From: Putridiphycobacter sp965230485
GTDB taxonomy: Bacteria > Bacteroidota > Bacteroidia > Flavobacteriales_D > Crocinitomicaceae
Direction: 5' to 3'
Assembly (NCBI GenBank): GCA_965230485.1
Contig: CBDDLA010000001.1
Coordinates: forward strand, 3,534,001 to 3,598,000
DNA: 64,000 bases
A program made the translations under genes and the position numbers. Shown here piece after piece: positions 9,442 through 16,989 of this stretch; positions within the stretch are counted from its first letter, which is position 1, and the number at the start of each line of letters is the position of its first letter. Under the pieces are notes generated by a model. It had not been told where the DNA came from, did no database searches, and was given only the letters and a program-made list of their open reading frames with translations.

Positions 9442-10442
9442 TTAAATTGAAAAACAACATATTGCTACTTGTTTTTTTACCGATCCTGATAATATTAAGC
9501 ATATTGAGTTTAAGAATTGGACCTGTCAATCTGTCTACAGCTGATATATGGGACGTACTGTCAAATCATGCACTATCTAACCCAACGTATCAATATATTG
9601 TTGAAAGCCGTTTAAATAGAACTTTAGTGGCATTATTAGCTGGTGCTGGACTCTCAATTGCAGGTTTAGTTTTGCAAGTTTTTTTCAGAAACCCTTTGGC
9701 AGGACCAGGAGTACTTGGCATAAGTTCAGGCGCATCTTTAGGTGTCGCAGTCGTGCTTTTGGGTGGTCTTACGCTCCAAAATATGTCCGGTTATACATTA
9801 ACGCTTACTGCAGGTTTTATTGGTGCTATCGGTATTTTGTTATTGTTATTACTCATGTCGAAGTACGTCCATCAAATGGTGACTTTACTCGTTATTGGTT
9901 TAATGATGAGCTACTTTTCATCTGCGATATTGAATGTTTTATATCAATGGGCGGATAAAGAGTCAACACGCGATTTTGTACTTTGGGGCTTAGGTTCGTT
10001 TGAGGGCTTATCTTCAAACGATTTAAACGTATTTGCCATTGTCATTTCAATATCATTGATTTTAACCTTTGCATTGGTGAAGCCACTAAATGCACTATCC
10101 TTAGGGATTGACTATGCCCGGTCATTTGGTATCGATATCAAAGCGGTTCGTATACAAATTATTCTTATCACTGGTATTTTAACCGCCGTTGTCACTGTAT
10201 TTTGCGGTCCAATAGGCTTTTTAGGTATGGCCGTACCCCAGCTTTCACGTCAGCTTTCCAAATCACAAAATTATTTATTCATTATGCCTCTAACCATTAT
10301 TTTAGGGGCTATCCTAGCTTTGGTTTCTGACATTTTTGTCAGGTTATTTGACGAGGGAATACCATTAAACACTGCTACATCCTTAATTGGTGCGCCAATT
10401 ATTATTTGGGTCATTTTTAGATTAAATAAACGTCCTTTTTGA
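9438..10442 (+). CDS. FecCD family ABC transporter permease
   Basis: 334 residues and mostly hydrophobic, with about nine predicted membrane spans. Family motifs are RLNRTLVALLAGAGLSIAG near the N-terminus, FRNPLAGPGVLGISSGASLG, FVLWGLGSFEGLS in the middle, and GPIGFLGMAVPQLSRQL, the cytoplasmic loop that contacts the ATPase. It should form the inner-membrane channel for the substrate delivered by the overlapping lipoprotein gene. The usual third gene, the FecE/BtuD-type ATPase, is not downstream: the next gene is gyrB on its own promoter. The ATPase is presumably encoded elsewhere. Confidence 0.92.
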   Translation: MIKLKNNILLLVFLPILIILSILSLRIGPVNLSTADIWDVLSNHALSNPTYQYIVESRLNRTLVALLAGAGLSIAGLVLQVFFRNPLAGPGVLGISSGASLGVAVVLLGGLTLQNMSGYTLTLTAGFIGAIGILLLLLLMSKYVHQMVTLLVIGLMMSYFSSAILNVLYQWADKESTRDFVLWGLGSFEGLSSNDLNVFAIVISISLILTFALVKPLNALSLGIDYARSFGIDIKAVRIQIILITGILTAVVTVFCGPIGFLGMAVPQLSRQLSKSQNYLFIMPLTIILGAILALVSDIFVRLFDEGIPLNTATSLIGAPIIIWVIFRLNKRPF

Positions 10443-10546
10443 ATGGCTTCTTACCCACATTTATTAGGCAGGTTAAAATGTTAATTTACTGTTGAAAACT
10501 TCTCTTAATACGTCCGAATTTAAAGGGGTTTAGCGCTTGAATTTAT

Positions 10547-10554
10547 TATCTTTG
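10547..10554 (+). promoter_or_regulatory. -7 promoter box TATCTTTG of gyrB
   Basis: Exact TAnnTTTG match 46 nt before the gyrB ATG, within the 158-nt gap after the FecCD gene. It gives a leader of about 40 nt. No clear -33 TTTG at the usual spacing. Confidence 0.6.
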
Positions 10555-10600
10555 TTTACCCTTGTATTGGGTGGCAAAAAAATAAAGAAATTATTAATAT

Positions 10601-12550
10601 ATGAGCGAAGAAAACAAACAGAATTATTCTGCAGATAGTATACAAGCGTTAGAGGGAATGGAGCACGTAAGAATGCGTCCTTCCATGTATATTGGAGATG
10701 TAGGTATTAGAGGCTTGCACCACCTTGTATACGAAGTTGTTGATAATTCTATTGACGAAGCTTTAGCAGGTCATTGTAATAACATTTATGTTGAAATTTT
10801 AGAAGGAAATGGCATTCGTGTCAAAGATGATGGCCGTGGTATTCCGGTTGATATTCATAAAAAAGAAGGCGTGTCTGCCCTTGAGGTGGTCATGACCAAG
10901 ATTGGTGCCGGAGGAAAATTTGATAAAGATTCTTATAAAGTATCAGGTGGTTTACATGGTGTAGGGGTTTCAGTTGTTAATGCTTTATCTGAATCGTTAA
11001 CCGCTACCGTGCATAGAAATGGGACGATTTATGAGCAGTCTTATGAAAGAGGTAAGGCGCTAAGTCCAATTAAAGAAATTGGAAAAATAGACGGAACAGG
11101 TACAACTGTTGAATTCAGACCAGATCCTAAAATATTTGACGAAATTCTCTATAACTATACCACATTAGCCAATAGAATGAGAGAATTATCGTTTTTGAAT
11201 AAAGGCATCACAGTTACTTTGGTTGATTATAGAGAAACTGATGAAAAAGGGGAGTACCTTAAAGAAGTTTTTCATTCAGAAAAAGGGTTGAGTGAGTTTG
11301 TTCGCTTTTTGGATGAAAGTCGTGAGGCATTAATCGAAGATGTAATTCATATTGATGGGGAAAAGAATGGGATTCCGGTTGAGGTAGCTATGATTTATAA
11401 CACCTCTTATGCTGAGAATTTACATGCCTATGTGAATAATATCAATACACATGAAGGTGGTACTCATTTGTCTGGTTTTAGACGTGGATTAACAGCTACC
11501 TTAAAAAAGTATGCAGATGAGTCTGGTTTACTCGATAAATTAAAATTTGATATTTCTGGTGACGACTTCAGGGAAGGATTAACGGCCGTTGTGTCAGTCA
11601 AAGTTCAAGAGCCTCAGTTTGAGGGGCAAACTAAAACAAAATTGGGTAACCGTGAGGTCACTGCACCAGTTAGTCAGGCAGTAAGTGAAATGCTATCGGA
11701 CTATTTAGAAGAACATCCAAAAGACGCGAAAGCTATTATCGATAAAGTGGTGCTGGCTGCTCAAGCCCGTCATGCAGCGCGAAAGGCTCGTGAAATGGTT
11801 CAACGAAAAACCGTCATGGGTGGCTCAGGATTACCTGGTAAATTAGCTGATTGTGCATCTAAAGATCCGGCAGAATCAGAAGTTTACTTAGTAGAGGGAG
11901 ATTCTGCGGGTGGAACTGCTAAGCAGGGACGAGACAGACATTTTCAAGCCATTATGCCTTTAAGAGGTAAAATTTTGAATGTCGAAAAGGCCATGCAACA
12001 CAAAATTTTCGAGAATGAAGAAATTAAGAACATTTACACGGCGTTAGGCGTTAAGGTGGGTACCGAAGAAGATCACCGAGCATTAAACACCGAAAAGTTG
12101 AGGTACCACAAAATCATCATCATGTGTGATGCCGACGTGGATGGTTCACACATTGAAACATTGATTTTAACCTTCTTTTTCCGCCATATGCGCGAATTAA
12201 TTGAGAAAGGGTATGTCTATATAGCCACACCTCCACTTTATCAAGTGAAAAAAGGTAAAAAGAGCCAGTATGCATGGAATGATGACCAGCGAGATAAATT
12301 GATTATGGAAATGAAGGGCTCTGGTTCCGAATCAAGTGTTGGGGTTCAACGTTACAAAGGTCTGGGTGAAATGAATGCGATTCAGTTGTGGGAAACTACT
12401 ATGAATCCAGAATTCAGAACATTACGCCAGGTCCAAATTGAAGATGATATAGAGTCGGATAGAACCTTCTCTATGCTCATGGGAGATGAAGTACCACCAC
12501 GTAGGGCATTTATTGAAAAGAATGCCAAGTACGCCAATATCGATACTTAA
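10601..12550 (+). CDS. gyrB: DNA gyrase subunit B
   Basis: ATPase subunit of DNA gyrase, which introduces negative supercoils together with GyrA. The 649-residue length is typical. The GHKL ATPase region contains EVVDNSIDEALAGHC (catalytic Glu and Mg-binding Asn), the DDGRGIPV loop and the ATP-lid SGGLHGVGVSVVNALS. The TOPRIM domain has E432 in VEGDSAGGTAKQGRDR and the metal-binding acidic set at 508-514 (MCDADVDGSH). The C-terminus has the conserved RYKGLGEMN motif and ends as usual. It is followed by a strong intrinsic terminator. It stands alone, with the FecCD transport pair upstream and the cassette-like island downstream. Confidence 0.98.
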   Translation: MSEENKQNYSADSIQALEGMEHVRMRPSMYIGDVGIRGLHHLVYEVVDNSIDEALAGHCNNIYVEILEGNGIRVKDDGRGIPVDIHKKEGVSALEVVMTKIGAGGKFDKDSYKVSGGLHGVGVSVVNALSESLTATVHRNGTIYEQSYERGKALSPIKEIGKIDGTGTTVEFRPDPKIFDEILYNYTTLANRMRELSFLNKGITVTLVDYRETDEKGEYLKEVFHSEKGLSEFVRFLDESREALIEDVIHIDGEKNGIPVEVAMIYNTSYAENLHAYVNNINTHEGGTHLSGFRRGLTATLKKYADESGLLDKLKFDISGDDFREGLTAVVSVKVQEPQFEGQTKTKLGNREVTAPVSQAVSEMLSDYLEEHPKDAKAIIDKVVLAAQARHAARKAREMVQRKTVMGGSGLPGKLADCASKDPAESEVYLVEGDSAGGTAKQGRDRHFQAIMPLRGKILNVEKAMQHKIFENEEIKNIYTALGVKVGTEEDHRALNTEKLRYHKIIIMCDADVDGSHIETLILTFFFRHMRELIEKGYVYIATPPLYQVKKGKKSQYAWNDDQRDKLIMEMKGSGSESSVGVQRYKGLGEMNAIQLWETTMNPEFRTLRQVQIEDDIESDRTFSMLMGDEVPPRRAFIEKNAKYANIDT

Positions 12551-12570
12551 TTATTCGAAATAAATCTAGT

Positions 12571-12606
12571 AAAAAAACCCTAACATCTATTGTTAGGGTT
12601 TTTTGT
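12571..12606 (+). terminator. Intrinsic terminator of gyrB
   Basis: A perfect 14-bp stem made of AAAAAACCCTAACA and TGTTAGGGTTTTTT around a TCTAT loop, ending in a T-run, begins about 20 nt after the gyrB stop. Confidence 0.9.
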
Positions 12607-12825
12607 TTAAATGAATTATATACAGTGCTTTAAAATTAATTTTCTATATTTGGTTAAGGTGGTTAAAATATTCATTTTACAAATGCTTACAAGTATTTAC
12701 AAACGTTTAATTTATGACAAACGGCTAGCTAAATTGAATACATCATACAAAGGTGAAAAAACTAAAAAAGATTTATTTTTTTGATTTTAAGATATTTAAA
12801 AACAACGGAACCAAAATAATATAAT
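12607..12825. other. AT-rich spacer between gyrB terminator and cassette-like island
   Basis: About 220 nt with no credible reading frame, no tRNA-like fold and no recognisable promoter box. Together with the palindrome that follows it makes up the longest gene-free stretch of the window (12551-12888). It could be residual sequence at the edge of the inserted island. Confidence 0.5.
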
Positions 12826-12866
12826 GGGAATAAACAACACTAGTGTTGTTTACCCGCATGTTAGCT
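12826..12866. repeat. Perfect 22-bp palindrome plus integron-type R' box at left edge of island
   Basis: Positions 12831-12852 are a perfect palindrome with half-site TAAACAACACT. GGG at 12826-12828 and CCC at 12853-12855 extend the hairpin. Five bases on, GTTAGCT (12860-12866) resembles the integron R' core (GTTRRRY, one mismatch). Its reverse complement AGCTAAC occurs exactly at the far end of the following gene (14846-14852), the relation expected between the start and end of one integrated cassette. No convincing R'' partner was found to the left, so this is an incomplete or degenerate site. Confidence 0.5.
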
Positions 12867-12888
12867 GTCACCAAAGGACTACAAAAAA

Positions 12889-14742
12889 ATGCGTGAAAGT
12901 GATTTAAGCAAAGTAGTGTTTTACTCAAGAGAGGATATGGCTTGGGGACATTCTCTTCAGAAAGGCGAGCATATCTTACGTGCAGATTTAAAGGCTGAGT
13001 ACTTAGACGTAAACGAAGTGCTAGAGATTTACAACTTGAAAAAATTTCTTGACAATGAAATGTATTTACAAAGTTGGACGCAAGATGATATAGTTACCTT
13101 CAAGAATAAAATTATTTTATTCAGTAAAGTAATTGGAAGGTTTATGGCAACTATAAATGATAAAAATGTTCTTGCTGTTCATGGTATAGTTTTGCAAAAT
13201 TATATCAACTCATTTTGGGAGTTACTTAGCAATCAAAAAGTATTCAAAAGAATATCAAAAAACATTTTTAGTTCTATTCTTGAAGGTGAACCATTTTTAA
13301 TTAATGAAATTTTAACACATAAACCACTTGTTCAGTTCTACAGTGATGAAATTAAAAGTTTCCTTTTGACATATTCGCAGTCTGCCGAACTAATTCTTTC
13401 AGTCTACGAAGTCAAAGATGACTTTAGAAAAAAAGAAAAATTCTTACCACATTGTCTTAATATATCTGATAAGGAAACAATTCTCTCAGATTATTTAGAT
13501 TCTAATTCTGTTAATTATAATTATATTAAGTTAATTCAAAATGCAAAAAATAGAAAGGGCTTTAAAATTTCCGATAAGCTGCGATTAAAGGCAAAACGTT
13601 TACACAAAAGTGAAACAGAAAAAATTTTTGCCAAAAATCAAGGAATGGGCTATGGTGTATCTGTCAGTTTTCCAAAAAAATTGACAAAGATAAAAGATGG
13701 ATATGTAGATGATGAACAAACGATTCATTATTCTTACAGTGCGGATTTTATTAAAGAAAATAATGCTCCTTATTTTTTATTTAAAAATTTTAAAATCTTA
13801 TTCGAATATCTTGATAATCAAAATAGAATTGAACTAGTTAGTAAAAAAGATCAAGTAGGTCTATTAGAAAATCTTATTGGAGTCAGGTCAGAAAATGAAT
13901 ATAGAGTTGGCTCTTCTTTTTCTATATCAGAGATGACCGCACAAGCTCAAATAATACTTTACAGTAAAGTAGTCAATGAAATGAATAATTCATTGGAAAA
14001 CATATTACACTCAGTTTTTACTATTATTTTTCAAGAGAAATACAATTTTGCGACAAATGCTCGTCTTTTTACTCCAACTGCCGTTTCCTTTTTTGAAAAA
14101 GTAAGGCTATTGGCTCCAGAATTTGAATCTGCTTTAAAACAATATAAACTTTTTGTAGAAAATGGAATCATTGACTTTGAACTTCTGCAAATATCTTCGT
14201 CTCCTTCAGCAATAAAAGACATTCCAAGCCTTAATCCGAATAAATATATTTATTTAAATGAGAGTAATAATATAATTAATGGGTGTTCTAATATTCTTTT
14301 TTCGAATCAAACTCTACTTGCATATGTCAAACCATTTAAAGAAGAGAAGTACAGTACATTTTTTGACTTACTTGCAAATGAAGAAGTACATTATAGTAAC
14401 TATGAGGACTATCAAAAACCAAAATTAGATTACCTAATTGAAAACAATTTTATTACTGTAGATAGCAACGATAAAATACAATTCTCTAATATTTCAAGAG
14501 TTCTAATTTTAAAAGATTTACGTGAAAATGAGGTTGGTTCATTCTATCATTACCAGATTGATTTTCAACATGAGGTAAAAAAAATGTTAGAAGAAAATAT
14601 TATATATTTGGAAAGTACTTTATTTTCAAAACCAGAACAGTCTTATTTTAATTATTTTTTAAATAAGAAAGAATTTACGAATGGTATAGACTTAAGAAAT
14701 AGCTATTTACATGGTTCACAGGCTGACCCCTGCCGCAGTTGA
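12889..14742 (+). CDS. Large protein of unknown function with C-terminal HEPN-like RNxxxH motif, frameshifted near the 3' end
   Basis: As sequenced it encodes 617 residues, starting at an ATG 28 nt after the R'-like core. No family was recognised with certainty. The protein is mostly helical, lysine- and phenylalanine-rich, without signal peptide or membrane spans, so it is probably cytosolic. Near the end it has DLRNSYLHG (R603, H608), the R-x4-H spacing of HEPN-type domains and of DUF4209-like C-termini, many of which are RNases in defence or toxin systems. Just after that motif the frame ends in the unrelated tail PCRS. The +1 frame continues sensibly for about 40 residues to a TAA at 14849, so a single extra base (CCCC at 14727-14730) has probably truncated it. 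Corrected length would be 653 residues. It lies between attC-like boundaries, which suggests horizontal acquisition. A defence role is inference only. Confidence 0.7.
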   Translation: MRESDLSKVVFYSREDMAWGHSLQKGEHILRADLKAEYLDVNEVLEIYNLKKFLDNEMYLQSWTQDDIVTFKNKIILFSKVIGRFMATINDKNVLAVHGIVLQNYINSFWELLSNQKVFKRISKNIFSSILEGEPFLINEILTHKPLVQFYSDEIKSFLLTYSQSAELILSVYEVKDDFRKKEKFLPHCLNISDKETILSDYLDSNSVNYNYIKLIQNAKNRKGFKISDKLRLKAKRLHKSETEKIFAKNQGMGYGVSVSFPKKLTKIKDGYVDDEQTIHYSYSADFIKENNAPYFLFKNFKILFEYLDNQNRIELVSKKDQVGLLENLIGVRSENEYRVGSSFSISEMTAQAQIILYSKVVNEMNNSLENILHSVFTIIFQEKYNFATNARLFTPTAVSFFEKVRLLAPEFESALKQYKLFVENGIIDFELLQISSSPSAIKDIPSLNPNKYIYLNESNNIINGCSNILFSNQTLLAYVKPFKEEKYSTFFDLLANEEVHYSNYEDYQKPKLDYLIENNFITVDSNDKIQFSNISRVLILKDLRENEVGSFYHYQIDFQHEVKKMLEENIIYLESTLFSKPEQSYFNYFLNKKEFTNGIDLRNSYLHGSQADPCRS

Positions 14743-14851
14743 AAAACATGAATATGCATATTTCACTTATCTAAAATTATTGTTCTTAGCATTCTTAAAA
14801 ATAGAGGATGATTTATTAATATCAACTATGGCAAAAAAGGCGAAAAGCTAA
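14727..14851 (+). other. Displaced C-terminal coding tail of the 12889 gene (frameshift)
   Basis: Dropping one C from CCCC at 14727-14730 changes the end from A-D-P-C-R-S-stop to ADPAAVEKHEYAYFTYLKLL and onward through FLAFLKIEDDLL to KKAKS. That is helical and plausible after RNSYLHG in a HEPN-type domain. The corrected stop TAA (14849-14851) falls inside the R'' box AGCTAAC of the attC-like site, as is common for integron cassette genes. The distance from the ATG at 12889 to this stop is 1,963 nt, exactly one base more than a multiple of three. A real mutation, programmed frameshifting and an assembly error cannot be told apart here. Confidence 0.65.
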
Positions 14852-14916
14852 CAAAATGTAAAATTCATAATTGCTAAGTACCTTAGCAACAACGAAATTT
14901 TACACAAACGTTGTGC
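14846..14916. repeat. attC-like recombination site between two cassette-like genes
   Basis: A 71-nt site with integron attC architecture: R'' AGCTAAC; 4-nt spacer; arm TGTAAAATT; 5-nt unpaired stretch; arm TTGCTAAG; loop TAC; arm CTTAGCAA; 6-nt unpaired stretch; arm AATTTTACA; 5-nt spacer CAAAC; R' GTTGTGC. Both arm pairs (9 bp and 8 bp) are perfect, and the unpaired stretches differ by one base, like extrahelical bases. AAC in R'' pairs with GTT in R'. Each R box deviates from the RYYYAAC/GTTRRRY consensus at one position. No integrase gene is in the window. Confidence 0.6.
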
Positions 14917-14930
14917 TCAATTAAAATGAA

Positions 14931-15305
14931 ATGGGAATATTCTCTAAAAAACCTAAGATGGATTCAAGACAGAAATTTCTTGAATTAATTAGAAAGGAAT
15001 ACTCAGATTTAACACTTGGTAAAATTGATGAGGAACTACTTGATGCTGTTTCTGTTGGTGTGACGGATTACTACTATGAACAGTATCAGCGATTTCGAAA
15101 GCAGTATCCTAAGTCAATTAAGAGATATTCATCTTTTCATCTCAAAGACTTACATCATCCAAGCACACATGAATTGATAATAAAAATAGTTAAGGAAAAA
15201 GTTGGGGCTGAATATGAAGAGTCAGCTACTAAATTCTTGAATATGACTCTTGATGAATTAAAGGGATTTGAAAAGAATCGAGAAGAATTTTATAAAATGT
15301 TTTAA
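14931..15305 (+). CDS. Small hypothetical protein in second cassette-like unit
   Basis: 124 residues, beginning MGIFSKKPK. No family recognised. It is charged, mainly helical, without signal peptide or membrane spans, and rich in Tyr, Glu and Lys (VTDYYYEQYQRFRKQYPKS), so probably a small cytosolic protein. The ATG lies 15 nt after the R' box of the attC-like site at 14846-14916, and the stop lies 12 nt before the R''-like box of the next structured site, so the gene almost fills the interval between two sites. This packing is typical of integron cassettes. Another ATG five bases upstream (14926) opens a different frame that soon stops. No promoter box is visible. Confidence 0.6.
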   Translation: MGIFSKKPKMDSRQKFLELIRKEYSDLTLGKIDEELLDAVSVGVTDYYYEQYQRFRKQYPKSIKRYSSFHLKDLHHPSTHELIIKIVKEKVGAEYEESATKFLNMTLDELKGFEKNREEFYKMF

Positions 15306-15316
15306 ATAAAAACTGA

Positions 15317-15387
15317 GTATAACAATGGCTAAAATGCATGCGCAACCAACCTAACCATTGCATGGTATTTTAGCCTGAATGTCGTAA
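15317..15387. repeat. Second attC-like structured site, right R' box degenerate
   Basis: R''-like GTATAAC (15317-15323) is followed by GGCTAAAAT (15327-15335), and ATTTTAGCC (15367-15375) forms the perfect 9-bp complement. TGCATG and GCATGG elements lie between. GTATAAC can pair over all seven positions with GTTGTGC, the box that starts this unit at 14910, if two G-T wobbles are allowed. The expected right core would be at 15381-15387, which reads GTCGTAA, with the essential GTT changed to GTC. Measured to there, the site is 71 nt, the same length as the first one. It is probably a decayed cassette end. Confidence 0.45.
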
Positions 15388-15552
15388 TCCAATAATACTG
15401 GACGATCAAAGCAGAAAAGTAGTTTTGATTAATTACAATGAATTACTTGGATGAAAAATACCCGAGAGTGACAGGATATGTCTGTTGACTTCATGTGAAT
15501 TGAAACCAAACTCTGCCAAACGAATGGATTTTATATGACGTATCATATAATA

Positions 15553-16197
15553 ATGAAGGGTTCTAAAATAACTATAGCATTAATTGTTCTGGTTTTTTCA
15601 TACTCCTGTAAGAAAGATGATGTAAGTGGTGTGAAAAACACCAGACCAATGTATGTTGGTATTTACGATTCTTCATTTTATCACCACGAATTCGTTACGC
15701 CTTTATATCTTTCGATAGCTTGGGATTCACTTAATCTATATGGGTTTGGCTCAGATTCATTAGACGTAAATAATGATGGTGAAATAGATGTTACCTTCAA
15801 TCTTTCGTTACTTAATGAAGATAGTTTACATTTAATTACGGGATACCCAGATCCTTTCCCTAATCTTTCATTGGTTCAACAATCTCAATTTGAAATTCTT
15901 ACTTACAGTGAATATACCTATACTGGTCTAGGTTCTGGATTGACTTTTTATTTCGTCAAAGATTTAATTTATGGTGAAAAAGTAGATGCCGCTACTGAAT
16001 TTTATAATCAACAGCATTATTATGACCTTTGGTATGAAAACCCTTCAACAATAGGACCATCTTTTGGTAACCTATATTATATTAATTCTATAAGCTACAT
16101 TGCTTTCAGGTTAAATGGAAACAAATTTGGGTGGATAAAGGTTGACATGACTGATAATAAAAACCCTGCATTTTTGAGTTTTGCAGTTCAGCTTTGA
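15553..16197 (+). CDS. Hypothetical lipoprotein
   Basis: 214 residues from the ATG at 15553. The ATG at 15535 would put MTYHII in front of the signal sequence and is less likely. The N-terminus MKGSKITIALIVLVFSYSC is a lipoprotein signal with the acylated cysteine at residue 19, followed by KKDD. The mature part is acidic and aromatic, with one calcium-loop-like stretch (DVNNDGEID). No enzyme motif or family was recognised. It follows the cassette-like island and converges on the DNA-metabolism pair on the other strand. Probably membrane-anchored and periplasmic or surface-exposed, function unknown. Confidence 0.7.
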   Translation: MKGSKITIALIVLVFSYSCKKDDVSGVKNTRPMYVGIYDSSFYHHEFVTPLYLSIAWDSLNLYGFGSDSLDVNNDGEIDVTFNLSLLNEDSLHLITGYPDPFPNLSLVQQSQFEILTYSEYTYTGLGSGLTFYFVKDLIYGEKVDAATEFYNQQHYYDLWYENPSTIGPSFGNLYYINSISYIAFRLNGNKFGWIKVDMTDNKNPAFLSFAVQL

Positions 16198-16223
16198 GTT
16201 GATCCATTCCCGATCAAGTCAAT

Positions 16224-16985
16224 TTATAACCTCTTCTCGCTTAAATATTTCCAATAACGTTTCGGAACATGCTGCAGATGAAGCTTCATGTTTTTTCTTG
16301 ACTCTATATTGGTGCTCTTAAAATAATTGGCCCAAAGTAGCTGAAATTCTTGTTCTTCTTCTTTAAAAATGTCCGTTGAAGTATTCAAAATACCTCTTGC
16401 TCCAGCTTTAAAGGTCAATTCAACACGCTCTACAGCGTTTAAATTGTAATAAATACCATAGTTTCTTTTTAAATCATAAATTAGCCATTGCTGATCACCA
16501 TAGCGTTCCTTAAAATGTTTTTTAATGAGCGGAATAACGTTAAAATCAGGTGCTATAGACGAAAAGTAGATATTATCCTTAGTCAGTCGGAATCTGACAA
16601 ACGCTTCCATTCTATGTTTCTCTCTATCAACGGACTTTGCATATTGAGCAATTTTTAAAACAGCGGGATTTGCATAATCAATGCTCAAACGAACTGAAGA
16701 AGACCAAATGTATTTAGCATAATCAAACAATTTATTTTCAATGCCATCACGATCGTTATGTGCCGCATAAAGGAATTGATAAAACTGACGTCCCGTTTTT
16801 TTTCTTAAAGATTTGATCACACGTTCAGCATGGTAATTATTGGTTGGCACATGATCTACTTCTTCAAACAAACCAGGTTGAAATGCTGAATCTTTAACAA
16901 TAATAGGCCGTTTTATGCTTTGGGCATAAATGTGATAAAAAACAGAAAATAAACCTTCTAAGCTACCGTCATAAATAAGAGTCAT
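16224..16985 (-). CDS. DUF4130-type probable DNA metabolism protein (partner of the radical SAM protein)
   Basis: About 253 residues when started at MTLIYDGSLEGLFSVFYHIY, the usual opening of this family (xxYDGSxEGLL). The longer frame beginning at 17027 adds 14 residues that overlap the upstream gene and is less likely. Other family features are QFYQFLYAAHNDRDGIENKLFDYAKYIW, HRMEAFVRFRLTKDNIYFSSIAPDFNVIPLIKKHF, and the tail HLQHVPKRYWKYLSEKR. Members are almost always encoded next to a particular radical SAM protein, as here, and have been linked to a uracil-DNA-glycosylase-like function. The reaction is not established. The start is five bases from the radical SAM stop, so the pair is one operon. 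Confidence 0.85.
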   Translation of the reverse strand: MTLIYDGSLEGLFSVFYHIYAQSIKRPIIVKDSAFQPGLFEEVDHVPTNNYHAERVIKSLRKKTGRQFYQFLYAAHNDRDGIENKLFDYAKYIWSSSVRLSIDYANPAVLKIAQYAKSVDREKHRMEAFVRFRLTKDNIYFSSIAPDFNVIPLIKKHFKERYGDQQWLIYDLKRNYGIYYNLNAVERVELTFKAGARGILNTSTDIFKEEEQEFQLLWANYFKSTNIESRKNMKLHLQHVPKRYWKYLSEKRL

Positions 16986-16989
16986 GTTG

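Noticed and set aside
14731..14742. C-terminus PCRS as the natural end of the 12889 gene
   Set aside because: The alternative frame continues with protein-like sequence to a stop inside the attC-like box, and the length is off by exactly one base.
16199..16217. Hairpin TTGATC/GATCAA between convergent genes
   Set aside because: Short stem without a T-run on either strand.
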